The notes beneath the pieces are model-generated. The model did not search any database and was not told where the DNA came from. It worked only from the letters and a program-made list of their open reading frames with translations. Source: Helicobacter sp. MIT 05-5293 (GTDB taxonomy: Bacteria; Campylobacterota; Campylobacteria; Campylobacterales; Helicobacteraceae). Taken from it: DNA of 64,000 nucleotides. Below, piece after piece: positions 22,173-30,793 of the stretch. Location: the NCBI RefSeq assembly GCF_000765665.2, contig NZ_JROZ02000001.1, forward strand, positions 682,001-746,000, in the 5' to 3' direction. A program made the translations under genes and the position numbers. Position 1 is the first letter of the stretch; the number at the start of each line of letters is the position of its first letter.

Positions 22173-22309
22173 TGCCTTTCTTTGATCCCTAAATATTCTA
22201 TTTTAGGGATTTGCTTACAGAATAGAAAATTTCTCAATCATAGTATTTTGTCATAATGTTGTCAAAAGGCTTTGGTATAACTTCATTATCGTATTGCAAA
22301 GGAGAGAGA

Positions 22310-24429
22310 ATGGGTTATGACAAAAATACAAGAAAAAATGTCAAAAGATTAAAAAAAAGAGGACGATTCATAGAAACAGAAATAGAAGAGACTTTGCAAG
22401 ATTTTTTGCCATTTAAGCCTATCATCAATGATGTAGAGCATAATAAAAAAGTTTTTGGATTAGCTTTATATGAGCTACTCCCTTATAAGGCGGATATATG
22501 CGTCATTGTGAAATTATTTAGGAAGCATTTCAGTAAAAAACTAGATGATAATGATGATGTGCGTGAGTATTTATCCCTTGTGTTGCCTTTGCTTAAACAA
22601 CATTTTAGCAAGCTAAAGATTCCAAGTTTTTTAAACAAAAACTTTAAGCTTTTGCGGGAGTATTTTGGACTTAGTGAGCTTGAGACGCAGGCTTTAATGT
22701 TTTTTAGTGTTGTTGAAGATAATTCCTTACTTGATAAAAAATGCACATATAATGAAGTGTTGTCATTTTTATCGTCATTTTTTTGCACTAAAAGAAGCGA
22801 GATGAGACGCATTCTTTCACCTCAAGGCAAACTCCGCTCTTTTGGGTTTTTGGAATCAAATAGTCGGTTTCAATTTGAGCCTACAAGCTTTGCTGACGAT
22901 ATATTATCTGAACCTTTGAGTAAAAAGGAGATAGTCTCAAGGATTGCGAGAATCTGTCCTAAAAGCAAGCTTGAGTATGGGGATTTTGCCTATATGAAAA
23001 AGGATTTGGATATGCTTTTAAATTATTGTAAAAATAGCACAAATCCTAGTATTTTCCTCTATGGCAAACCGGGTGTTGGCAAAAATGAAATCACTGCCCT
23101 TTTAGCAAAAGAGTTAAATAAAGAGCTATGGGAGATTACAGATATTGATGAAAATGGAGAATCTAAAAGGGATAAAGAAGAGCGGTTTTTTATCGCACAA
23201 AAGCTTTTAGATGCCCAAAAGCATATGGTTTTACTTGATGAATGTGAGGATATTTTTTCAAGGTATAATGATTTTTTGGTTCGTGCTTCATTAAAGAAAA
23301 ATTACATCAATAAGCTTTTAGAATCTGTGAAAATCCCTAGTATTTTTCTTAGCAATAGTGCTGATATTGACCCGGCATTTTTGCGGCGATTTGATATTGT
23401 GCTAGAAATAACAGCCCCGCCAAAAGATAAAAAGAAAGCCATTGTAGAAAAAAGCCTTAAGGCAAAAAGAATAAGCCTTGATTCACACATCATTACACAA
23501 ATCTCTGAATCAAGCCTTTCTCAAGGTGTGTTACTCAATGCTTGTAAGGTAGCAAAGACTTTGGCACAGCATTCTACACACAGGGCAAAAGAGCGGAAAG
23601 CAACCATTACAGAGAGCTTTGTCCAAGTGCTTAATGAGCATCTAAAGCTTAGCGGGGCAAAGGCTATCACTCTCACAAAAGAGCAACCCTTGCCTTATGA
23701 TATGAGTTTGATCAATGCAAGTATGGATATGAAAGTCTTGTGTGAGCAGATAAAAAATATATCAAAGAGTGAGAGCGGACATAAGCAAAGTGTGAGAATC
23801 TTAGCCTATGGTATGGCTGGGAGTGGAAAAAGTGAATTTGCCAAAGCCCTAGCAAAAGAGCTAGATAAACCAATTATCCTTAAAAGAGGGAGTGATTTGC
23901 TCTCTATGTATGTAGGTGGCACGGAGAAAAACATCGCAAAAGCCTTTATGGAGGCAAGTAAGCAAGAAGCGATATTGGTGTTTGATGAAGTGGATAGTTT
24001 TTTGCAAGATCGAAGCGGGGCTTATATGAGTTGGGAAGTAACGCAAGTAAATGAAATGCTCACACAAATGGAGAGTTTTAATGGTATTTTATCGCTACGA
24101 CAAACTTTATGGATAATTTAGATAGTGCAAGCATTCGGAGATTTGATATGAAAATAGCGTTTAAGCCTCTTGATTTTGCTAGGCTTTGTAAAGCATTTAA
24201 GCTCTATGCGGAGCATTTGGGTATTGGCGATTATGCGGAGTTTTTAGAATCCACGCAGGGCAAAGGGGCATTAGCATCGCTAGATAATATTTGCTTTGGG
24301 GATTTTGCTCTTATCGCAAGAAGTGCGCGATTTGAATCTATGCAATTTTCACAAAACCTCTATGAAAAACTTAAGGCAGAATCTAAGCTTAAAGATTCCC
24401 TTAAGGGCGATAAACGCGTAGGGTTTTAG
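22310..24429 (+). pseudogene. Double AAA+ ATPase, interrupted by a one-base frameshift
   Basis: Two AAA+ modules in one gene. An N-terminal helical domain without recognised motif (about 1-220) precedes module 1 (Walker A GKPGVGKNE, Walker B MVLLDECEDI, arginine-rich FLRRFD) and module 2 (Walker A GMAGSGKSE, Walker B ILVFDEVDSF). The frame breaks at the T4 run 24087-24090: one more T restores the sensor-1/arginine-finger segment NGIFIATTNFMDNLDSAS, which joins the second frame up to 24429. As sequenced, the product ends after 603 codons and lacks the module 2 C-terminus. Start ATG 22310 with AAGGAGAG is preferred over an upstream codon. Either a recent inactivation or a sequencing error. Confidence 0.82.
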
Positions 24430-24438
24430 GGTGTTGCG

Positions 24439-24452
24439 TTTTTTTTTTTTTT
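24439..24452 (+). repeat. T14 tract upstream of the PD-(D/E)XK nuclease gene
   Basis: Fourteen T between the ATPase gene and the nuclease start (ATG 24490), at the position expected for the -35 to -60 part of its promoter. No hairpin precedes it, so it is not a standard terminator. Length variation could tune nuclease expression. Confidence 0.6.
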
Positions 24453-24489
24453 GATACGATGTTGTGTTAATTTTATTTAAGGAGGAGCT

Positions 24490-25761
24490 ATGGAAGAAGT
24501 GAAAGAAGAGAAATATAATGTTTTCTTCAAAAAAGCAAAGGATTTTAAGCAAAAAGCAGAGATTCACAAAAGACGCGGGAATAATGACTTTAATCCTTAC
24601 CTTGAGATGCGGAGTGCAAGGAATGAAGTCAAGCTCCATAGTGCGCTGCTTTGTGGGTTTTTAAATCCGCATAATAATCACTATCAAGGCGATGTATTTT
24701 TAGAGAGCTTTTTAGAAGCCATTGATAAGTGTTCAGAATCTAAGGCATCAAAAGATGAGGGATTAAAAGAGTGGTTTGGCAATACGAGCCATGCAGATGT
24801 GTATAGCGAGTATAATCATATTGATATATACATCACTAATGGGCAAAGGCATATTATCGTGGAAAATAAGATTTGGGCTGGGGATCAAGAGAAACAAATC
24901 CAGCGATATATTGAGACAATCGCTCAAGATGACAATGGTGAGAATGTGTCGTATGAGGATATTGCAGTGCTGTATCTCGCCCCGCAGCCAAATAAAAACA
25001 ATAAAAGAATGCCCTCACAAGATAGTCTTGGTGAATGGAAAATACAAGGAGACTACCTTGAAAGAGATGGAGACAAAGTGCGATTTCACGCAGTCTCATA
25101 TAATAAAGAGATACTTAAATGGATAGACTTAGCCAAGCAAAAAGTGGGTTGCATTACAAACCTTAATACTGCACTTGCATTTTATAAAGATGTCGTGCAA
25201 ATTATCACAAATACAAAGGAGAATACTACGATGAGTTTAGCAAAATTTTTGACAAAAGATACAAACAATATGAAATATCAGTTGGAAATAGTGTGGGATA
25301 TTTTTGGCATGAAAGAGGAGATTTGCAAAGAATATTCCAAAGCAATTATGAAAAAATATAGTGATGAGATAGAGGCAAAGGGCTTTGAAATCATTGAGGG
25401 TGTAGAGGACGTTGATAGCCGTGGAGTTGTTTGGCTGTATCCCTATGTGATTAAGCCTAAAGATTGCGGGGAGTATTATTTTGTTTTTTGTATCGAATAC
25501 ACCAAAAAGAATGAGAATAATGGATATGGTGTGCGACTTACTGGGAATTATCCAAATTCCAGTAAATCCCCTGAAGAAAATAAGAAAATTCGAGAGAAAA
25601 TTGAAGAATATCTAGGTATTAGTTTTAAACATCAGTGGTGGTATAGACCTAGTCGCGATAGTAATTCTATGCAAGGAGCAGAATCTGCCTTGGAAGCTTT
25701 TTTAAATGATAGCAAGATTAAAGAGTTTAATGATAAACTTAAAAATTATAAAGCAAAGTAA
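24490..25761 (+). CDS. PD-(D/E)XK nuclease superfamily protein
   Basis: A 423-aa protein with the PD-(D/E)XK_4-type core: ARNEVKLHSALLCGFLNP, an active-site-like HIDIYITNGQRHIIVENKI (Asp, then Glu-x-Lys), GDQEKQIQRY and a following beta-strand DIAVLYLAP. The C-terminal half (about 250-423) is an accessory domain with aromatic strands that I do not recognise. Such proteins are common in defence islands and as phage or restriction-associated nucleases, but the target is unknown. AAGGAGGAG lies before the ATG. It sits 60 bases after the ATPase and before an orphan small gene; a T14 tract precedes it. Confidence 0.82.
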   Translation: MEEVKEEKYNVFFKKAKDFKQKAEIHKRRGNNDFNPYLEMRSARNEVKLHSALLCGFLNPHNNHYQGDVFLESFLEAIDKCSESKASKDEGLKEWFGNTSHADVYSEYNHIDIYITNGQRHIIVENKIWAGDQEKQIQRYIETIAQDDNGENVSYEDIAVLYLAPQPNKNNKRMPSQDSLGEWKIQGDYLERDGDKVRFHAVSYNKEILKWIDLAKQKVGCITNLNTALAFYKDVVQIITNTKENTTMSLAKFLTKDTNNMKYQLEIVWDIFGMKEEICKEYSKAIMKKYSDEIEAKGFEIIEGVEDVDSRGVVWLYPYVIKPKDCGEYYFVFCIEYTKKNENNGYGVRLTGNYPNSSKSPEENKKIREKIEEYLGISFKHQWWYRPSRDSNSMQGAESALEAFLNDSKIKEFNDKLKNYKAK

Positions 25762-25814
25762 TATCTTTAGTATATGTCAGGCTAGATAGTCTGACATAAA
25801 AGTATGGAGACACG

Positions 25815-26267
25815 ATGGATAAACATCAATTAAGTAAGGTTTTAGAGATATTGCCCGATGATTTTGCTTTTAGGGCTGTGATTGATGAGGGTTGGGAAGC
25901 AAGTCAAGAAGATTTGCTAGGATCTCAATCCTTAGAGGGTAGCGAAGAAGAAAATGCAGCACTTATAAAGGAATTTATAGAGACTTCGTGGCTGGGAGAT
26001 TGGGAGCATCACTATGATATAAAATCTAAACAATGGATAGATTATAAAGATTATTGGACAAATCGTATATTAGAGACATTAGAATCTAAAAGAATCTTTA
26101 TGACTAGAGCAGAGTTCTTCTTTATTAAAAATGAGATAGGGAGAGTTTTTATTAATCCTGGTTTACAAATCTTTTATTTTTATAATGATTTACAAGATTT
26201 TTATAAAAATAATATAGATGAGTTTATAATTTATTATAAAAAGATATATAAAAAGGGACAGCGATGA
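25815..26267 (+). CDS. Acidic 150-aa protein of unknown function
   Basis: Not recognised. The N-terminal half is acidic (Glu- and Asp-rich around residues 20-55) with several tryptophans (GDWEHHYD, KQWIDYKDYW); the C-terminal third is rich in Tyr, Phe, Ile and Lys (FYFYNDLQDFYKNN, YYKKIYKK). No signal peptide or membrane segment. Its stop overlaps the sirtuin start by four bases (ATGA), so the two are probably translated together. The small inverted repeat AGGCTAGA...TCTGACA region upstream (25770-25800) may end the nuclease transcript. A nuclease or sirtuin partner is possible but unproven. Confidence 0.7.
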   Translation: MDKHQLSKVLEILPDDFAFRAVIDEGWEASQEDLLGSQSLEGSEEENAALIKEFIETSWLGDWEHHYDIKSKQWIDYKDYWTNRILETLESKRIFMTRAEFFFIKNEIGRVFINPGLQIFYFYNDLQDFYKNNIDEFIIYYKKIYKKGQR

Positions 26268-26974
26268 ATGACACAAAACGCGTGATGATTTTTAGCGGAG
26301 CAGGGCTTAGCGCAGAGAGTGGATTACGCACATTTCGCGATAGTGATGGCTTGTGGGAAGAATTTGATGTGATGCAAGTATGCAGTGTTAAAGGCTTTGC
26401 AAAGGATAGAAAAAAGGTGCTAGATTTCTTTGATAAAAGGCGCATTCAGTTAGGCGAAGTCTCTCCAAATGCCGCACACCGAATGATAGCAGACTTAAAA
26501 GAGCACTATCCAAAGGAAGTGATAGTCATCACGCAAAATGTAGATGATTTGCTAGAACGCGCTGGGTGCAAAGATGTCATTCATTTGCATGGATTTTTGC
26601 CTGAAGTGTATTGTGAATCTTGCAAGGAAGTATCAAATATTGGCTATAAGGCTATGCCAAAACTTACTTGTCAAAAGTGCGGGAAAAAATCTTTGCGTCA
26701 TAATATTGTGATGTTTGGTGAATACGCACCTTATTATGCCACGCTCGATAATGAATTAGAAAAGCTTAAAGTTGCAAATGGGCTTTTTGTGTGTATTGGC
26801 ACAAGCGGGGAGGTGTTAAATGTCGCTCAATTCACCCGATATGCGGGTAAATCTGTGCTAAATAATCTAGAATCTAGCTGGTTTGATGAATATTTTGATG
26901 TGTGTTTTATAGAATCTGCTGTCAATGCTGCTCCCAAAATCAGAAAGCTTGTAGAAGAGTTCATACAAGCTTAA
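26264..26974 (+). CDS. cobB: Sir2-family NAD-dependent protein deacylase
   Basis: Zinc-binding sirtuin that removes acyl groups from lysines with NAD. The NAD-binding GAGLSAESGLRTFRDSDGL, the TQNVDDLLERAG motif, the catalytic histidine in VIHLHGFLPEV, and two CxxC pairs (CESC and CQKC) are intact. At 236 aa it has no extra N-terminal domain, like housekeeping CobB rather than the multi-domain sirtuins of phage-defence systems. Start overlaps the preceding gene's stop, so it is coupled to an unknown partner. Confidence 0.9.
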   Translation: MNDTKRVMIFSGAGLSAESGLRTFRDSDGLWEEFDVMQVCSVKGFAKDRKKVLDFFDKRRIQLGEVSPNAAHRMIADLKEHYPKEVIVITQNVDDLLERAGCKDVIHLHGFLPEVYCESCKEVSNIGYKAMPKLTCQKCGKKSLRHNIVMFGEYAPYYATLDNELEKLKVANGLFVCIGTSGEVLNVAQFTRYAGKSVLNNLESSWFDEYFDVCFIESAVNAAPKIRKLVEEFIQA

Positions 26975-26975
26975 G

Positions 26976-27902
26976 TTAAGATTCTAAAAGCTTGAGATAA
27001 TCTCTTACATTTTTAAGGATAAACTCTTTTAATTCCTGTGGCTCAAGCACAACGACACTAGGAATCCACATCAGCACAAGCGGAGCGATTTCCCTAAAGT
27101 CGGTAATGTAAAGCGTAATATCTAAGCTTTTATCGCTATGCTCGATTAAATGTTGATTGGGGGAGATTTTCTTGCGTTTAAAGTATTTTGCTACTTTAGA
27201 ATCTACCCATAATCGCACCATAAATGGTTTGCGATTTGGCACAAACCACGCATTAAGCGCATTATCTAGTCGCCCTAAAGCCTCTTCATCTATACTTTCT
27301 CCTTGTCTTATTGTATGCACATTGCTTATATTATTAAGATAAAATTTTTTAATACTGCTAGATTCTAATCCTAGCATATACCATTCACCGCTAAAATTGA
27401 GTATCTTTAGGGGTAGCACTTCTCGCTCTGTATAGCCAGAATCTTTTTTAAACTTAAAACCAATGATAATATGCTCTTTAATCGCCTTTTGAAGCAATAA
27501 GATAGAATCCAAACTAAGCGTAATCTCCTCTAAATGTGAGCGGGTGAAAAATATATCTGATGCTTGATGCGCGGGGGAAGATTCTAAAGAATTGAGGATT
27601 GAAAGCATTTGCGTTTTTATCTCCCCACTCATACTTTGTGCAAAGTTTTTTAAAAGCATCAAGGCAATGGGAGAGGCTTGGGGTTGTTGAGAAACCTTAT
27701 TGTCATAAAAATAAATCTTATCTCTGTGGTATTGATACGCATCGCCCATCATCTCTACATCTCGGCGCAGTGTCCTTGTGCTGACATTAAACTCTTCTGC
27801 AAGTGCTTTAGCACAAATCACGCTATTATTGGCAGGGTCATAAAGCAAAGTCATTATTCTTTGCATTCGTGCGAGTTTTTGCTCGTATTCGTGTCGTGCC
27901 AT
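26976..27902 (-). CDS. WYL-domain transcriptional regulator (HTH plus WYL)
   Basis: 308-aa DNA-binding protein. The N-terminal DeoR-like helix-turn-helix (about 10-55: QRIMTLLYDPANN then NVSTRTLRRDVEMM) is followed by a WYL ligand-binding domain (about 140-215, with FSGEWYMLGLESSSIKKF) and a C-terminal WCX-like segment. WYL proteins sense nucleotides or nucleic acids and often control defence genes. It is convergent with the sirtuin (stop codons one base apart) and may regulate the neighbouring island, which I infer only from location. Confidence 0.85.
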   Translation of the reverse strand: MARHEYEQKLARMQRIMTLLYDPANNSVICAKALAEEFNVSTRTLRRDVEMMGDAYQYHRDKIYFYDNKVSQQPQASPIALMLLKNFAQSMSGEIKTQMLSILNSLESSPAHQASDIFFTRSHLEEITLSLDSILLLQKAIKEHIIIGFKFKKDSGYTEREVLPLKILNFSGEWYMLGLESSSIKKFYLNNISNVHTIRQGESIDEEALGRLDNALNAWFVPNRKPFMVRLWVDSKVAKYFKRKKISPNQHLIEHSDKSLDITLYITDFREIAPLVLMWIPSVVVLEPQELKEFILKNVRDYLKLLES

Positions 27903-27977
27903 ATTCTCCCTTTGTGGAATTTATAATAATGTAAGACTTATCAAAGCAAAAATACGTGCTAGATGAAAATTTAGAAT

Positions 27978-28814
27978 CTAGAAAATAATTGTTTTGTTGT
28001 TATGGACAAAGATTCTATCTTCCAATGCAAGGTGCAATGCGCGTGAAAGCACGATTTTTTCAATATCTCTCCCAGCTTTTTGCATATCTTGCCATGAGTA
28101 GCTGTGATTGATATGAATCACATCTTGAGTGATAATGGGTCCCTCATCGAGATTCTCATTGACAAAATGTGCCGTTGCACCTATGAGCTTTACACCGCGC
28201 TCATAGGCTTGTTTATAGGGATTTGCTCCAATAAATGCAGGGAGAAAGCTATGATGAATATTAATGATTTTATTTTCAAAATGTTTGACAAAGGAGCTTG
28301 TGAGAATCCGCATATATTTTGCAAGGACGAGATACGCGCTTTCAAAGTCTTTTAGCACTGCTAGAATCTCGTTCTCGTGAGTATTTCTGTCTTTGTTAGC
28401 TGTGGGAATATGAAAAAATGGAATATCAAATTTTTGAGCAAGAGGTTTAAGAATCTCATAATCACTGATAATGGCTTGAATATAGGCGTTTAGCTCTCCA
28501 CTATCATGACGCAAAAGCAAATCACCTACGCAGTGATTTTCTTTTGTGCAAAGAATCACAATAGGCTTTTTTGCCATAGGCTGGATTTTTAAAGAGCTAT
28601 TAGGGGGCAAGATTTGTTTTAGTCGCTTTGTGAGTATCTCTTTATCGACATCGCCTACTACTTTGGTGCGCATAAAAAAATGTTTGTTTTCTTTATCGAC
28701 ATATTCATCGTTGCGTTCGATATTTAATCCGAGATCATAAATAACCGATGAAATGTGATAAATCAAGCCTTTTTGGTCAGGTGAGCTGATTAAAATAATA
28801 TAAGACATATTCAT
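27978..28814 (-). CDS. purU: Formyltetrahydrofolate deformylase
   Basis: Releases formate from 10-formyl-THF, balancing one-carbon pools and feeding purine synthesis. An N-terminal ACT domain (about 1-80: ISSPDQKGLIYHISSVIY) precedes the formyltransferase-like catalytic domain with NIHHSFLPAFIGANPYKQA and the active-site ATAHFVNENLDEGPIITQD region. Length 278 aa is normal. The ATG overlaps the sppA stop (ATGA) on the minus strand, so the two are coupled. Confidence 0.94.
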   Translation of the reverse strand: MNMSYIILISSPDQKGLIYHISSVIYDLGLNIERNDEYVDKENKHFFMRTKVVGDVDKEILTKRLKQILPPNSSLKIQPMAKKPIVILCTKENHCVGDLLLRHDSGELNAYIQAIISDYEILKPLAQKFDIPFFHIPTANKDRNTHENEILAVLKDFESAYLVLAKYMRILTSSFVKHFENKIINIHHSFLPAFIGANPYKQAYERGVKLIGATAHFVNENLDEGPIITQDVIHINHSYSWQDMQKAGRDIEKIVLSRALHLALEDRIFVHNNKTIIF

Positions 28815-29689
28815 TGCATTATAGCTTTTAATGATGGCATAGTAAGAGAGAGAATCTTTGAGCTTGCAGAATCAAAGAATTTGTCCATATAATTTTCGAA
28901 ACGATCTTTTTTGAGCCAAATTGGATTCTCGACTTTGCTTAATTCTAAAAGTTTTGAGATAGCTTCTGATTTGGAAGATATACCATCAATCAGCCCGAGA
29001 TTGAGCGCATTATGAGCAGTGAAGATTTTACCTTCAGCAAAGTCTTCATAGTTTTTGCTGACTAATTGTTTTTTTCTCACACTTAAGACTTCTTGCCAAA
29101 ACATTTTATACTGCTCTTGAATCAGTTGCTCAAGGTATTGATATTCTTCTTCTGTCCATTCTCTCGTGCTTGTGCCTACTTCTTTAAATCTCCCAGCCTT
29201 TAATCCTTGTTCTTTGATACCGATTTTATCCATTAGCGATTGGATATTATAACTGCTAAAAATCACCCCAATCGACCCAATAAGCGCACCTCTATTTGCA
29301 TATATTTCATTCGCATACATTCCCGCATAATAACTCCCGCTTGCCATTGAACCTTGCACATAGGCAACGACAGGTATTTCTGCCGAAAGATTTTTTATCA
29401 TATCAGCGACTTGTAAGCTTGCACTAACGCTTCCACCGGGAGAATCAATAATCAATAAAACACCTTTGATACTTTTATTTTTCTTGATTCTCGCGATTTG
29501 CGCTTCAAAACTCTCACTTTCAAAAATAGGTGTTGTGAGATAAAGCTTAGCAAGATTAGGGGGATTTATTATGTCTTCATCGTCACTAGGAGCGAAGAGT
29601 AAAACGAGAATCAAAATAAAGACTAAACTCTTGAAATATTTTGTAATAAAATCAAGAGGCGCAGTGATGATTTTCCCTAAAAGTTTCAT
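28811..29689 (-). CDS. sppA: Signal peptide peptidase SppA (S49 family)
   Basis: Membrane-anchored serine protease degrading cleaved signal peptides. A single N-terminal transmembrane segment (about 18-37) is followed by the S49 domain: VLLIIDSPGGSVSASLQVAD, the nucleophile region GSMASGSYYAGMYAN, and GALIGSIGVIF. Start ATG 29689 has AAGGA at normal spacing; an earlier TTG at 29698 is less likely. At about 292 aa it is the short single-domain form. Cotranscribed with purU. Confidence 0.92.
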   Translation of the reverse strand: MKLLGKIITAPLDFITKYFKSLVFILILVLLFAPSDDEDIINPPNLAKLYLTTPIFESESFEAQIARIKKNKSIKGVLLIIDSPGGSVSASLQVADMIKNLSAEIPVVAYVQGSMASGSYYAGMYANEIYANRGALIGSIGVIFSSYNIQSLMDKIGIKEQGLKAGRFKEVGTSTREWTEEEYQYLEQLIQEQYKMFWQEVLSVRKKQLVSKNYEDFAEGKIFTAHNALNLGLIDGISSKSEAISKLLELSKVENPIWLKKDRFENYMDKFFDSASSKILSLTMPSLKAIMQ

Positions 29690-29712
29690 TAATATCAATC
29701 CTTAATTTAAAA

Positions 29713-30090
29713 TTATTTTTGCACTATGGCGATACATTCGATCTCTACAAGAGCATTTTTGGGGAGAGTTTTGACGGCAATTGTGCTTCTAGCAGGTTTA
29801 TGAGGGTCAAAATATTGCGCATAAATACGATTAAGAGATTCAAAATCTTCCATATTTTGAAGAAACACAGTTGTTTTGATGACATTTTGCAACGAACTGC
29901 CAGCAGATTCTAAAATCGCCTTAAGATTCTCTAATACTTGAGTCGTTTGTGCCACAATATCACCATTTATAAAATCACCTTGTGGAGTGAGGGCTATTTG
30001 CCCTGAAGTATAAATGATGCCATTATGGATTTGTGCTTGGGAGTATGGTCCGATCGCTTGAGGGGCTGCTTGAGTGCAAATCGTTTGCAT
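29713..30090 (-). CDS. ridA: RidA/YjgF-family enamine/imine deaminase
   Basis: Hydrolyses reactive 2-aminoacrylate produced by PLP enzymes. At 125 aa it matches the family; motifs include QAIGPYSQAQIHNGIIYTSG, the arginine-containing KPARSTIAVKTLPKNALVEI and the terminal EIECIAIVQK. The arginine that binds the substrate carboxylate (in ARST) is retained, so deaminase activity is plausible. Upstream of the sppA-purU pair in the same direction, 24 bases away. Confidence 0.93.
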   Translation of the reverse strand: MQTICTQAAPQAIGPYSQAQIHNGIIYTSGQIALTPQGDFINGDIVAQTTQVLENLKAILESAGSSLQNVIKTTVFLQNMEDFESLNRIYAQYFDPHKPARSTIAVKTLPKNALVEIECIAIVQK

Positions 30091-30161
30091 TACTATCCTT
30101 TTTGATAAAAATTAAGGTATAATTTTAACATTAAAGTCTAAATCATAGAGGGACATCGACA

Positions 30162-30704
30162 ATGAAAAAGCAATGCCTATTGATGATTTTTATAGGAGTA
30201 ATGACCTTACGGGCAGATAATATGATTACAGATTTTGAGACGATTGCTCGCATTGAGCTTAATCTTAAACCTAATCAAACTTTAATGATTGATCATAAAA
30301 GAGGCGTATTGCTAGGGATTATGGAAATTTCAGAATCAGGTAAAATCAAGCGTTTGCCTATACCACAGGAATTGATTGGGAAAAGTGAATCTGATGTGAT
30401 GGGTGGTGGAAGTCAATCAAATTATGAAAAGAGCACGAGCAGTTTTGGTGGCTCTTCTACGACTATTTACCACAAAAAAGAACCACTTAAGGAAACATCT
30501 AAAAACACACCTAAAGCCCCAACCCAAGTCAGCCCTTCCGAAGAAAAAATAAAAATGAGTGGGAAACCACAAACGCCAAAAACCAATGAAAAAGGTGTTG
30601 AAGACACAAAGCAAGGTGTGAAAAAGCGAGAAGGTGAGCGTGAGTGGGACAAAAGTAAGATTATTTATGAGCAAAAAAATGAAACATTGGAAATTTTGCG
30701 TTAG
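30162..30704 (+). CDS. Secreted Ser/Lys-rich protein of unknown function upstream of flgL
   Basis: A 180-aa protein with a Sec signal peptide (residues 1-18, CLLMIFIGVMTLRA). The folded part (about 20-80) reads TIARIELNLKPNQTLMIDHK and LLGIMEISESGKIKRL; the rest (about 85-165) is low-complexity, rich in Ser, Gly, Lys, Thr and Pro, then charged to the C-terminus. I cannot assign a family. It lies 90 bases before flgL, and a sigma54-type promoter falls between the two, so it need not be flagellar. Confidence 0.7.
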   Translation: MKKQCLLMIFIGVMTLRADNMITDFETIARIELNLKPNQTLMIDHKRGVLLGIMEISESGKIKRLPIPQELIGKSESDVMGGGSQSNYEKSTSSFGGSSTTIYHKKEPLKETSKNTPKAPTQVSPSEEKIKMSGKPQTPKTNEKGVEDTKQGVKKREGEREWDKSKIIYEQKNETLEILR

Positions 30705-30715
30705 ATTTGTAAATT

Positions 30716-30733
30716 AAGGTATTATTTTTGCTT
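30716..30733 (+). promoter_or_regulatory. Sigma54-type promoter of flgL
   Basis: GG at 30718-30719 and GC at 30730-30731 with exactly 10 bases between (AAGG-10-GCTT). This -24/-12 arrangement, 60-75 bases upstream of the flgL ATG, fits RpoN control of hook-stage flagellar genes in Helicobacter. Confidence 0.6.
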
Positions 30734-30793
30734 GAAAATGTCGATATAAATATAGTGAAGTTTGTTTTGATATTTTGAGATGAAGGAAGGTTT

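Noticed and set aside
26264-26974. Sirtuin as a phage-defence (ThsA/DSR-like) protein
   Set aside because: Length and the four-cysteine zinc site match housekeeping CobB, and no extra domain is fused.
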